Of a DNA stretch of 64,000 nucleotides, positions 53,030 to 61,278 are shown piece by piece (the first letter of the stretch is position 1; each line of letters opens with the position of its first letter). The notes under the pieces were generated by a model. It was given only the letters and a program-made list of their open reading frames with translations. It was not told the DNA's origin and made no database searches. This DNA comes from Flavobacterium psychrophilum (GTDB lineage Bacteria; Bacteroidota; Bacteroidia; Flavobacteriales; Flavobacteriaceae): the NCBI GenBank assembly GCA_945874225.1, contig CAMCFT010000017.1, positions 1 through 64,000 on the forward strand, given 5' to 3'. The position numbers and the translations under genes were made by a program.

Positions 53030-54046
53030 ATGAATACTTCAAAAATATCATTGTTTTCAAAAGTAGTTCTTTTGGTTGTGAGTGCCTTATTTTTTGCTTC
53101 GTTGTTGTTTCCAATGTGGAGAATAGAACTCGAAGCGCCTCAATATCCAGAGGGATTGGTTTTGCAATTACACGCCAACAAAATTGGTGGTGATGTTGAA
53201 ATCATCAACGGATTGAATCATTACATAGGAATGAAAACCTTGCACACCGAAGATTTTATTGAATTTCAAATATTGCCTTATATTTTTGGCTTTTTCGGAT
53301 TGTTTGCTTTGTCAATGTTTTTTGTGGCCAGAAAAAAAGGAGTAATTTTGCTTTTCACTTCTTTTGTGCTTTTCGGAGTTTTGGCTGGCGTTGATTTCTA
53401 CAGATGGAACTATGAATATGGTCATAATCTTAATCCTGATGCTGCAATAGTTGTACCCGGAATGGCTTATCAGCCGCCATTAATTGGATACAAACAACTG
53501 CTTAATTTCGGAGCTTATTCTATTCCAGATATTGGAGGATGGATGATGATTGGGGCGGGTGTTTTACTTTTTATCATTGTAGCTAAAGAAACCCATTTGC
53601 TGCGAAGATTTAGAAAACAAAACATTCAACTGGCATTATTTTTACTGTTGTCTTTTTCTGTTTTTTCCTGTTCAAATAACCAAGTTGTTCCTCTAAAATT
53701 AAACGTGGATAATTGCGATTTTTGTAAAATGAGCATTGCCGACGGAAAATATGGGGCCGAAGTAATTACTCAAAAAGGAAGAGTCTATAAATTTGACGAT
53801 ATTATGTGTATGGTCAATTATTGCAAAGAAAATACGGATACAAAAATAGGCGCTTATTATGTAAATGATTTTACACAAGACAACAACTTAATTCCAGCCG
53901 AAACGGCATTTTTTCTTTCAGGCGGAACTATTCAAAGTCCGATGCACGGTGGATTTATTGCCTTTTCATCTGAAAAAGGTTCCAAAGAATTTGAATCTAA
54001 ATTAAACGCAAAACCAGTCACTTGGAATGCAATTATATTAAAATAA
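53030..54046 (+). CDS. nosL: Membrane protein fused to NosL copper chaperone
   Basis: 338 residues from ATG 53030 (the frame extends to TTG 53003, inside the terminator). Residues 1-200 are a four-helix membrane domain with INGLNHYIGMKTLHTEDFIE in the first loop. About residues 205-225 form a hydrophobic segment ending FSVFSCSNN, a lipobox-like site in the middle of the chain. NosL follows: DNCDFCKMSIADGKYGAEVI, FDDIMCMVNYC, with the Cu-binding Cys/Met. NosL delivers Cu to NosZ. It looks like a fusion of two genes that are often separate. Confidence 0.87.
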   Translation: MNTSKISLFSKVVLLVVSALFFASLLFPMWRIELEAPQYPEGLVLQLHANKIGGDVEIINGLNHYIGMKTLHTEDFIEFQILPYIFGFFGLFALSMFFVARKKGVILLFTSFVLFGVLAGVDFYRWNYEYGHNLNPDAAIVVPGMAYQPPLIGYKQLLNFGAYSIPDIGGWMMIGAGVLLFIIVAKETHLLRRFRKQNIQLALFLLLSFSVFSCSNNQVVPLKLNVDNCDFCKMSIADGKYGAEVITQKGRVYKFDDIMCMVNYCKENTDTKIGAYYVNDFTQDNNLIPAETAFFLSGGTIQSPMHGGFIAFSSEKGSKEFESKLNAKPVTWNAIILK

Positions 54047-54085
54047 TCTTTGTCAAAGTTCAAAACTTTGACAAAGATATTTTTT
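54046..54085 (+). terminator. Hairpin between nosL and nosD
   Basis: Perfect 15-bp arms ATCTTTGTCAAAGTT (54046-54060) and AACTTTGACAAAGAT (54064-54078) around CAA, then ATTTTTT. It shares its sequence pattern with the palindrome at 61279. Confidence 0.75.
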
Positions 54086-54092
54086 ACAAACA

Positions 54093-55322
54093 ATGAAAAA
54101 AACCTTCTGCATATTTCTGCTTTTTTCTTCGTTTCTTCAAGCTAAAGTCATTGAAGTTGGAGCGAATAAACCCATAAAATCTATCAAAAAGGCAATTACT
54201 CTTGCTAAAATTGATGATACAATTTTGGTTTATAAAGGAGTTTACAAGGAAGGAAACATTATTATTGATAAAAAAATTCTTTTCATAGGTAAAGATTATC
54301 CTGTTTTGGACGGTCAAAAAAAACATGAAGTCTTATCTATTAAGGCAGACGGCGTTATTGTTAAGGGTTTTAAAGTAATAAATTCAGGATATGGCACACT
54401 TGATGATCCCTGCGGAATCAAAGTGTATAATAGAAAAAATGTTATTATTCAAAACAATATTCTAGATAATAATTTCTTTGGGATTTATATTCAAAACGGA
54501 ACAAAATGTATTGTCAAAAACAACAAAATTAGGGCTTATGGCAAGCAGGAACAGCTAATAGGCAACGGAATTCATTGTTGGAAAAGTGACAGCCTTCAAA
54601 TTTCGGCTAATACCATTTCAGGTCATCGGGATGGAATTTATTTCGAATTTGTCACTAATTCCGTAATCTGGAGGAATATTTCAACTAAAAATGTTCGTTA
54701 CGGTTTGCATTTTATGTTCTCCAATGACGATGCTTATATTTCTAATGTTTTTAAAAATAATGGTGCCGGAGTTGCAGTTATGTTTACAAAAAGAGTTAAG
54801 ATGTTCCATAATTTTTTTGAAGAAAACTGGGGTGATGCAGCCTATGGATTATTGCTCAAAGAAATTTCGGATAGTTATATTATTGGAAATAAATTTGATA
54901 AAAATACTACCGGAATTCATATGGAAGGGACAACTAGAATTTTAGTAGAAAAAAACGTTTTTGAGGCTAATGGTTGGGGAATGAAAATTCAGGCCAGTTG
55001 TATGGATAATATAATAAAAAATAATAATTTTGTTGGGAATACCTTTGACATTAGCACTAACGGAAGTCTTGTTCTTAATACCTTTGACAGTAATTATTGG
55101 GACAAATATGAAGGCTATGATTTGGACAAAAACGGAATTGGTGATGTGCCTTTTCATCCATTGAGCCTGTTTGCAGTTCTTACTGAAAATAATCCTTCGG
55201 CGATGTTACTTTTCAGAAGTTTTATGATTACACTTTTAGATAAATCAGAAAAAATATTGCCCAGCATTACGCCAGATAATTTTATTGATAAAACTCCATT
55301 AATGCACTCATTATCTCTATGA
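54093..55322 (+). CDS. nosD: Nitrous oxide reductase maturation protein NosD
   Basis: 409 residues. The signal peptide ends SFLQAK (about 1-17). A right-handed beta-helix (CASH/PbH1 repeats) occupies most of the chain, e.g. IIQNNILDNNFFGIYIQNG, NGIHCWKSDSLQISANTISG, DGIYFEFVTNSVIWRNIST. NosD is the periplasmic partner of the NosFY ABC complex in building the Cu-S centre of NosZ. It overlaps nosF by 4 bp. Confidence 0.95.
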   Translation: MKKTFCIFLLFSSFLQAKVIEVGANKPIKSIKKAITLAKIDDTILVYKGVYKEGNIIIDKKILFIGKDYPVLDGQKKHEVLSIKADGVIVKGFKVINSGYGTLDDPCGIKVYNRKNVIIQNNILDNNFFGIYIQNGTKCIVKNNKIRAYGKQEQLIGNGIHCWKSDSLQISANTISGHRDGIYFEFVTNSVIWRNISTKNVRYGLHFMFSNDDAYISNVFKNNGAGVAVMFTKRVKMFHNFFEENWGDAAYGLLLKEISDSYIIGNKFDKNTTGIHMEGTTRILVEKNVFEANGWGMKIQASCMDNIIKNNNFVGNTFDISTNGSLVLNTFDSNYWDKYEGYDLDKNGIGDVPFHPLSLFAVLTENNPSAMLLFRSFMITLLDKSEKILPSITPDNFIDKTPLMHSLSL

Positions 55323-56026
55323 TAGAAATAAAAAATATAAACAAAAAATTCGGAAAGTTAGAGGTTTTAAATAATGTTAATCTAACTTTCAATAAAGGAG
55401 AATGCATTGCGCTAATTGGTCCAAATGGTTGCGGGAAAACGACTTTGATCAAAAGTATTTTGGGAATGGTAATTCCTACCAAAGGCGATATTTTATTTGA
55501 CCAAAAATCGATACTTAAAAAATATAAATATCGGGAGCAAATAGGGTATATGCCGCAAATAGGGCGTTATCCGGATTATATGACTGTGGGTCAAATTATT
55601 GAAATGATTAAAAAAATTCGAAATTCTGATCAAGATTTAGATGAAGATTTAATTAAAGGATTTGATCTTGAAAAGATATTTGACAAACAAATGAGAACAC
55701 TTTCTGGCGGTACAACCCAGAAAGTAAGTGCCACATTAGCTTTTCTGTTTAATCCAGATGTGCTGATTTTAGATGAGCCCACAGCAGGTTTAGATCCATT
55801 GGCATCCGAAATATTGAAGGAAAAAATAATCAAGGAGCGAGAAAAAGGAAAACTGATTTTGATTACTTCTCATCTTTTGAGTGAATTAGATGATATGATT
55901 AGTCAGATTATTTTTATGCAAGACGGAAAAGTGCATTTTCATAAAACAATTGAGGACTTATTGGAATCAACCAACGAACAAAAAATTTCAAAGGCAATTG
56001 CAAGTATTTTGAAATCAAAACAATAG
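55319..56026 (+). CDS. nosF: ABC transporter ATPase NosF
   Basis: 235 residues, one ABC domain: Walker A GPNGCGKTT (about 34-42), Q-loop in IGYMPQIGRYPD, signature LSGGTTQKVS, Walker B VLILDEPTAGLDP and a switch His in LITSHL. It energises NosDFY. Coupled to nosD by a 4-bp overlap, separated from nosY by 107 bp holding two hairpins. Confidence 0.95.
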   Translation: MIEIKNINKKFGKLEVLNNVNLTFNKGECIALIGPNGCGKTTLIKSILGMVIPTKGDILFDQKSILKKYKYREQIGYMPQIGRYPDYMTVGQIIEMIKKIRNSDQDLDEDLIKGFDLEKIFDKQMRTLSGGTTQKVSATLAFLFNPDVLILDEPTAGLDPLASEILKEKIIKEREKGKLILITSHLLSELDDMISQIIFMQDGKVHFHKTIEDLLESTNEQKISKAIASILKSKQ

Positions 56027-56037
56027 TTATTATCCTG

Positions 56038-56116
56038 CAAGGTTTCTGAAACCTTGTTGGTGTTTAACCTAATTATTTAATCCTACAAGGTCAAAAAAAG
56101 ACCTTGCAGGATTAAA
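56038..56116 (+). repeat. Two hairpins between nosF and nosY
   Basis: CAAGGTTT-CTG-AAACCTTG (56038-56056), and a 17-bp arm TTTAATCCTACAAGGTC (56076-56092) with a complement having one mismatch (56100-56116) around A7. Both contain the motif CAAGG/CCTTG. There is no T run after the second, so this is RNA processing or protection rather than plain termination. Confidence 0.6.
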
Positions 56117-56133
56117 AAACTAAAATTTTAATA

Positions 56134-56901
56134 ATGAACAGAATCATTAAAATCATATTTCTCGATATTTTAAAAAATAAGATTGTATTAGCTTACACCT
56201 TGATTTTAGCACTACTTTCCTGGAGTTCATTTGGATTAGAAGATAATAGCGCCAAAGGATTGCTCACAATATTGAACGTAATATTATTTACGGTTCCTTT
56301 AGTTTCTATCCTTTTTTCAACGATATATTTATACAATTCTTCCGAATTTATAGAGCTTTTGCTAAGTCAACCTGTAAAACGGAAAAAGATTTGGTTGAGT
56401 TTATTCCTTGGATTATCGCTGTCAATGGTTTCGGCATTTTTTATTGGAGCAGGAATTCCGCTTTTAATCAATGCGCCAGATAGTGTGGGAATAATGATGA
56501 TTGTGGTGGGTTGCTTGATTTCAGTGGTCTTTGTAGCTTTGGCATTTTTAAGTTCCATTCTTACCAGAGACAAATCAAAAGGAATAGGAATTGCCATAAT
56601 GATTTGGCTGTATTTTGCACTACTTTTTGACGGAATGGTTTTGTTTTTATTGTTTCAATTATCAGATTATCCTATAGAAAAGGCTATGGTGGCAGTTACT
56701 GCTTTAAGTCCAATAGATTTAGCTCGAATCCAAATATTGTTACAGCTTGATATTTCAGCAATGATGGGTTACACAGGTGCAATTTTCAAAGATTTTTTTG
56801 GTACATCACTAGGGCTGATAATGTCATTTATGTTGTTGTGCTTGTGGGTAGTTATTCCGTTTTATATTTCGCTTAATAAGTTTAAAAACAAAGATTTGTA
56901 A
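56134..56901 (+). CDS. nosY: ABC transporter permease NosY
   Basis: 255 residues with six transmembrane helices (about 16-30, 45-68, 99-120, 125-145, 160-178, 225-248). FIELLLSQPVKRKKIWLSLF is the cytoplasmic coupling region typical of NosY/ABC-2 permeases. It is the membrane part of NosDFY. It ends 13 bp before the hemoglobin gene. Confidence 0.93.
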   Translation: MNRIIKIIFLDILKNKIVLAYTLILALLSWSSFGLEDNSAKGLLTILNVILFTVPLVSILFSTIYLYNSSEFIELLLSQPVKRKKIWLSLFLGLSLSMVSAFFIGAGIPLLINAPDSVGIMMIVVGCLISVVFVALAFLSSILTRDKSKGIGIAIMIWLYFALLFDGMVLFLLFQLSDYPIEKAMVAVTALSPIDLARIQILLQLDISAMMGYTGAIFKDFFGTSLGLIMSFMLLCLWVVIPFYISLNKFKNKDL

Positions 56902-56914
56902 AAAATAATAAAAA

Positions 56915-57286
56915 ATGAAAACAGATATTAAAAACAGGGCAGATATTGAGCAGCTTGTCAATGCTTTTTATGTAAAAATTAAAGCTGATGAAGCTATTAG
57001 TTATTTTTTTATAGAAGTTGCTAATGTGAATTGGGAAGTCCATTTGCCTAAAGTGTGTGATTTTTTTGAAAACATTTTGTTTTCCACAGGGGATTATGAT
57101 GGAAATCCTATGGATACACACCGAGAACTTAATAAAAAAAGCACGGTAAGTCCAAATCATTTTAAGCGTTGGAATACGCTTTTTGACACGACAGTCGATG
57201 ATTTATTTGTTGGTATAAAAGCAGATGAAATTAAGCAAAGAGCAAACAATATTTCTGCAGCAATGATGCAAAAAACATTGAGCTAA
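56915..57286 (+). CDS. Group III truncated hemoglobin
   Basis: 123 residues. Helical globin of the trHbIII (cgb/ctb) type: DIEQLVNAFYVKIKADEAIS, HLPKVCDFFENILFSTGDYD, and the proximal His in MDTHRELNKKSTVSPNHFKR, W. Such globins bind O2 or NO and are linked to nitrosative stress. As the last gene of the nos operon it may buffer NO in the cytoplasm. Confidence 0.88.
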   Translation: MKTDIKNRADIEQLVNAFYVKIKADEAISYFFIEVANVNWEVHLPKVCDFFENILFSTGDYDGNPMDTHRELNKKSTVSPNHFKRWNTLFDTTVDDLFVGIKADEIKQRANNISAAMMQKTLS

Positions 57287-57302
57287 TCATTCTTATTAAT
57301 GA

Positions 57303-57337
57303 AAAAAAGCGTGAGTTTTAACAACTCACGCTTTTTT
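57303..57337. terminator. Terminator of the nos operon
   Basis: AAAAAAGCGTGAGTT / AACTCACGCTTTTTT stem around a 5-base loop, in a convergent gap and so usable from both sides. Confidence 0.85.
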
Positions 57338-57370
57338 GTTTAACCCTAGTAAGAAATGAATTAATAGTTT

Positions 57371-57925
57371 TTATTTTGGAAGTAACACATCACCTATAAC
57401 GTGAATTATACCGTTTGATGTTGGTATCGAAGCCACGATTTCTGAACCATTGACATAAGTTTTATCACCTTTTTTAGTGATTTTTACTTTCTTTCCATTT
57501 ACCATTCCAAATTCTTGACCGTCTTGCATATATTCTATTTTTAGTACACCCACATAAGTGTGATAGCCTAAAATATCAACAAGTGCATCTTTGCTTTCTG
57601 GTTTTAATAAACCTTCTACAGTTCCTGCAGGAAGTTTATCAAAGGCGGCATTTGTTGGCGCAAATACGGTAAATGGTCCGGCATTGCTCAAAGCGTCTAC
57701 TAAACCTCCCGCTTTTACAGCAGCTACAAGGGTAGTGTGATCTTTGCTTCCGGAAGCAACTTGAACAATGTTTGGAGCAGAGTTCTCGTCTTTAACAGCA
57801 GATTGTCCTGCTCCGGGAGTTTCTGTGTTTTCGCTTTTAGCCTCGGTTGTGGCTTCGCTATTTTGCTTGCATCCAAAAGCGGCAAATAAACAAGCGACTA
57901 ACAATAATTGAATTGGTTTTCTCAT
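57371..57925 (-). CDS. Fasciclin-domain lipoprotein
   Basis: 184 residues. The lipobox is CLFAAFGCKQ (Cys19). A linker of Glu/Thr/Ser precedes one FAS1 domain: DHTTLVAAVKAGGLVDALSN, GPFTVFAPTNAAFDKLPAGT, YHTYVGVLKIEYM and IHVIGDVLLPK. Its function is adhesion-like or unknown; such proteins recur near flavobacterial denitrification genes. Its promoter carries a palindrome nearly identical to that of the nos operon, so it should be co-regulated. Confidence 0.9.
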   Translation of the reverse strand: MRKPIQLLLVACLFAAFGCKQNSEATTEAKSENTETPGAGQSAVKDENSAPNIVQVASGSKDHTTLVAAVKAGGLVDALSNAGPFTVFAPTNAAFDKLPAGTVEGLLKPESKDALVDILGYHTYVGVLKIEYMQDGQEFGMVNGKKVKITKKGDKTYVNGSEIVASIPTSNGIIHVIGDVLLPK

Positions 57926-57951
57926 AATTAAAATACTTAAGTTTTATAGGA

Positions 57952-57996
57952 CAAAGCACTTAATTCCCAAACATTTATTTTATGAGTGTAATCATA
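57952..57996 (-). promoter_or_regulatory. Crp/Fnr-type operator and -7 box of the fasciclin gene
   Basis: On the minus strand TATGATTACACTCATA (57996-57981), one base different from the nos site. The centre is 36.5 bp from the G of the -7 TTTG (57955-57952; box GTGCTTTG, weak in the first two bases). The ATG is 27 bp further, as at the nos operon. Confidence 0.65.
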
Positions 57997-59224
57997 AAGG
58001 AGGATTTTTTTTAACTTTTTTTATTGAAAAATAAGCAGTTAATACAATTCCAATGAATATAATAATGGCAATTCCAAAAAGTATTTCATTTACATAAGGA
58101 ATGAGTGTATAACTAAAAGCTGCAATACCTTGAAGAGCTAAAACAATTTCGTTTAAAAAGACTCCAATAGAGAATATAAGTACTCCGTATTTTATTTTTT
58201 TGGAAATAAAAACTAAATGATTGGCATAGATATAAAACAATAAAAACAAAGTAATTATTGCCAATAAAATAAGATGTAGATAAGCAATGACAATGGGTCT
58301 GAATCCAAAGGCCAACTGGCTGATAATTGGAACGGTAGAGCCCAATTGAAGTAATAATTTTATACTCAAAGCAAAGCCAATAAACAACAAGATGTATCGT
58401 AGTAAAGGCGAATAATTTTCTAAAGAATTTCTACGGGTTTTCAATATAATCCATAAAAATTTGAACCAGGCAAAAACCTGAATTAGTGCTGCAAATACTG
58501 CAATTACATATAGCCAAAGGGGCAAATCCAGCCAAAGTATGGACAAAAGATAAGCGGGAATACAAGCTATTGCAAACAATTTAAAGGAAGTTTTGTAAAA
58601 AGGATGTTCTGATTTTTGAAGGTTTAAAAAACCAAAAATTAACCCCATACAAGCAAAGAAAAACCAACCATTGTACTGAAAATGCAAATAATAATATATA
58701 GAAGACAAATATAAATCCTGAACAAAATCTTTGGTTGCCATCATATATGCCAAATAAAAGGTTCCTAAAGAAGAAATAATATTAAAAAAAATTGCCGCTT
58801 TAAACCATCCTTTTGACAACAAATTGTCATCCAATAGTTTTAAATCCTTGATGAATTGGTAACCAAAAAAATAAGCTACAAATATAGATGCTGTCGAAAA
58901 AAATATGGAATACAATCCGTAGCCTTCAATAATAAAGAAAATGAGCATTCCGTAGGAACAAATTAAATTGGCTATAATTATTTTTTTGTATTTATTTCCC
59001 TGAAAGTCAGCTATTTTTGTTTGAAGATAATATACCATCAACACCATTAAAGTGTGGCTAACCCAACCGGCAAAACCAAAATGAGAGTGAGAGTGCTGTA
59101 GATGTTTTTGATCAAAATGGGGAAATTCAAAACCTATTTTATAGCGCATCAAAACGCCAAGTGAAGCAACAATACAAAGATTAAATAAGGAGAATTTTAG
59201 CCAAAATTTGATGTTTAACTTCAT
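57992..59224 (-). CDS. Polytopic membrane protein, heme-copper oxidase subunit I / NnrS-like
   Basis: 410 residues with about eleven to twelve transmembrane helices. Histidines sit where heme or Cu ligands would be: QHSHSHFGFAGWVSHTLM (helix 2), YYYLHFQYNGWFFFACMG, and VIAYLHLILLAI. The pattern resembles heme-copper oxidase subunit I-related or NnrS-type proteins but lacks the His-His pair of a standard CuB site. Expected role: NO or oxygen-related heme protein in the inner membrane. It overlaps the Crp/Fnr gene by one base, so the two form an operon. Confidence 0.65.
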   Translation of the reverse strand: MKLNIKFWLKFSLFNLCIVASLGVLMRYKIGFEFPHFDQKHLQHSHSHFGFAGWVSHTLMVLMVYYLQTKIADFQGNKYKKIIIANLICSYGMLIFFIIEGYGLYSIFFSTASIFVAYFFGYQFIKDLKLLDDNLLSKGWFKAAIFFNIISSLGTFYLAYMMATKDFVQDLYLSSIYYYLHFQYNGWFFFACMGLIFGFLNLQKSEHPFYKTSFKLFAIACIPAYLLSILWLDLPLWLYVIAVFAALIQVFAWFKFLWIILKTRRNSLENYSPLLRYILLFIGFALSIKLLLQLGSTVPIISQLAFGFRPIVIAYLHLILLAIITLFLLFYIYANHLVFISKKIKYGVLIFSIGVFLNEIVLALQGIAAFSYTLIPYVNEILFGIAIIIFIGIVLTAYFSIKKVKKNPPL

Positions 59225-59817
59225 TAATAATATATTTTGTGATTGATGATTTCTACTTTATTTGCTTCATTCATTTTAGTAAAAACTCTTATAACTGTTT
59301 CTACTCTTAATCCAGTATGATTGGCAACTTCTTGGCGTGTATACGGAATTAGAGTTTTCTCGGAACTGTTCCCTGATTTTTTCTTATAAGAATTTAAAAA
59401 AGCGATGATTCTAAATTCAGGTTTTTGATTGATAATTTCCTTTGATGTCCTTGATTTTGAATGAATTTTTTTGGCAAATAAAATTAGAAAGTCTTTTTGA
59501 ATGGTTGGATATTCATCCAAAATTTTTAAAAATTTATCCTTAGATAATTTTAAAATGGTACTGTCCTGCATCGTTATTGCTTTTGAAGGGTAAGTTTCAT
59601 TAATAAACAAAGGAGGTTCACCAAAACTATCTCCATTGCTAAAAAGCCCTTGTGTAAACTCTTTTCCTTCTTCATTAGAATTATACATTCGGACACTTCC
59701 ATCTAAAATTTGATAATAAAAATAGGCCACCTCGTCTTCGTCAAAAACAATTTCATTTTTTTTATATTTTTTTGCAACGGCACCCCAAGAATAAAGTAAA
59801 TCTAAATCTATTTGCAT
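59224..59817 (-). CDS. Crp/Fnr-family regulator without cysteines
   Basis: 197 residues. The cyclic-nucleotide-binding-like domain (about 15-115; IVFDEDEVAYFYYQILDGSV, GDSFGEPPLFI) leads into a C-terminal HTH with YTRQEVANHTGLRVETVIRV. In the recognition helix, E-x-x-x-R keeps the Glu and Arg that read TGA in Fnr. The protein has no Cys at all, so it cannot hold an Fe-S cluster; a DNR-like heme/NO sensor or other signal is more likely. It is the natural candidate for the TATGA-N6-TCATA sites, including one in its own promoter. Confidence 0.88.
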   Translation of the reverse strand: MQIDLDLLYSWGAVAKKYKKNEIVFDEDEVAYFYYQILDGSVRMYNSNEEGKEFTQGLFSNGDSFGEPPLFINETYPSKAITMQDSTILKLSKDKFLKILDEYPTIQKDFLILFAKKIHSKSRTSKEIINQKPEFRIIAFLNSYKKKSGNSSEKTLIPYTRQEVANHTGLRVETVIRVFTKMNEANKVEIINHKIYY

Positions 59818-59881
59818 AATTGTTGTTGGGTAATTTTATGTATTTTTTTGCAATTTATCAGGCAAATACAAGTTATGGCCA

Positions 59882-59956
59882 CAAATTTAAGTTGCATAAA
59901 GTTAAAAAAATTATGACCAAAATCATAAAAATAACATTAAACTGAGTTTATATTTG
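59882..59956. promoter_or_regulatory. Shared divergent promoter with Crp/Fnr-type operator
   Basis: TTATGACCAAAATCATAA (59911-59928) lies between two -7 boxes: rightward TATATTTG (59949-59956; 36.5 bp from centre to G) and leftward TAAATTTG (59889-59882; 37.5 bp). Both boxes match the consensus exactly. One site could activate both the copper set and the regulator operon. Confidence 0.68.
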
Positions 59957-59960
59957 CATT

Positions 59961-60335
59961 GTGAAAAAAATAGTATTCTTAATATCGTTGTTTATGTTAC
60001 TAAAACCAGGCCTTCCGGTTATAGACTACATTGTTAATTATGAATATATTTCTAAAGAACTTTGTGTTAATAAGGCGAAACCAAAAATGCATTGTAATGG
60101 TAAATGTCACTTAATGAAAGAACTTGCCAAAGCTTCCGAAAATGAAAAACCCATTTCTTCTGATAAAAAAAATGTCTCTCAAGAATTCGAAATATTATAT
60201 TTAGAAAATATACAATCTTTAAGAATTAAACCAGTGTTTTTTTATAAACAACTAAAATTCAATAGGAACTATTCTAATTTATACTTTCGTTTGAATAGTA
60301 CTTTAGTTTTTCGTCCGCCAATTTTCATTTCTTAA
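59961..60335 (+). CDS. Small exported Cys/His/Met protein, probably copper-related
   Basis: 124 residues from GTG 59961, 4 bp after the -7 box, a nearly leaderless arrangement. The hydrophobic N-terminus (4-20) is followed by KELCVNKAKPKMHCNGKCHL, MKEL, a C-x8-M-H-C-x3-C-H-x-M set likely to bind Cu or heme. The rest is basic and aromatic. It precedes the FixH-like lipoprotein and the OprC/NosA-like receptor. The family is known in Bacteroidetes only as hypothetical. Confidence 0.75.
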   Translation: MKKIVFLISLFMLLKPGLPVIDYIVNYEYISKELCVNKAKPKMHCNGKCHLMKELAKASENEKPISSDKKNVSQEFEILYLENIQSLRIKPVFFYKQLKFNRNYSNLYFRLNSTLVFRPPIFIS

Positions 60336-60419
60336 TTTACTCGTTTTTTTACGCCAATTTTTTCGATAGGAATACTATCGGAAAGGTCTTTTATTATCAA
60401 ATTTAAAAAAAAAATAAAA

Positions 60420-61268
60420 ATGAAAATTTTAAGAATATTAACATTCGTTTTAGCAACCATTTTTGCCTCATGTACAAATAATGATACTCCAACAGTTAAT
60501 GAATTAGATGGATTAACTAAAGTACAAGAAATTACAAACACCACGCACACCATAGAAGTTTATTCTTCTACAGGAGTTTTAGAACAAGGCTATAACGCCA
60601 TTTCTTTTCGGATTAAAAATACAACTACAAATGAATACGAAAAAAGTGCTTCAGTTACTTGGGCTCCTTTAATGTATATGACATCTATGCAGCATGCGTG
60701 TCCGTATTCTGTTGTGACAAAAACTTTAGATAAAGAGACTTTATATAATGGTTATATCGTTTTTCAAATGGCCGAAAACGCTACTGAATATTGGGAGCTT
60801 GCTATAAATTACACTATTAATGGAACTGCTTTTACTGCAAAAAGCCGAATCGCTGTTCCTAAGTCAACAAAACAAAGAGTTGCCACGATTACCGGAGCGG
60901 ATGGTGGAAGATATATTTTAGCATTAATTGAACCAAAAGGTCCAAAAGTAGCTTTAAATGATATGACTGTTGGCGTTTTTAAAATGAAGGATATGACTAT
61001 GATGCAGTTCCCCGTAGTCGATAATTTTAAAGTTAAAATTGATCCAAGAATGCCAAGTATGGGAAATCATACTTCACCTAATAATGTAGATTTAACTCAA
61101 ATTGCTCTAGGGGGGTTTTATCAAGGAAAACTTGCTCTAACGATGACCGGTTTATGGAGAATTAACCTGCAACTTTTAAATGCATCTGATGTGGTTCTTA
61201 AAGGTGAAACTATCGTTAATACAGATCCTTCAAGCATAAGCAGTCTTTATTTTGAAATAGAGTTTTAA
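60420..61268 (+). CDS. Lipoprotein with two FixH/YtkA-like domains
   Basis: 282 residues. The lipobox is LATIFASCTN (Cys18). Two related beta domains: the first with APLMYMTSMQHACPYS and GYIVFQMAENATEYWELAI, the second with MKDMTMMQFPVV, DPRMPSMGNHTSPN and GFYQGKLALTMTGLWRINLQ. Met/His clusters and the MPxMG...GxYxGxxxxTMxGxW pattern match YtkA/FixH-like copper-handling proteins. It is likely to pass Cu within the envelope between the receptor and the NosL/NosD system. Confidence 0.78.
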   Translation: MKILRILTFVLATIFASCTNNDTPTVNELDGLTKVQEITNTTHTIEVYSSTGVLEQGYNAISFRIKNTTTNEYEKSASVTWAPLMYMTSMQHACPYSVVTKTLDKETLYNGYIVFQMAENATEYWELAINYTINGTAFTAKSRIAVPKSTKQRVATITGADGGRYILALIEPKGPKVALNDMTVGVFKMKDMTMMQFPVVDNFKVKIDPRMPSMGNHTSPNNVDLTQIALGGFYQGKLALTMTGLWRINLQLLNASDVVLKGETIVNTDPSSISSLYFEIEF

Positions 61269-61278
61269 TAAATAGTAT

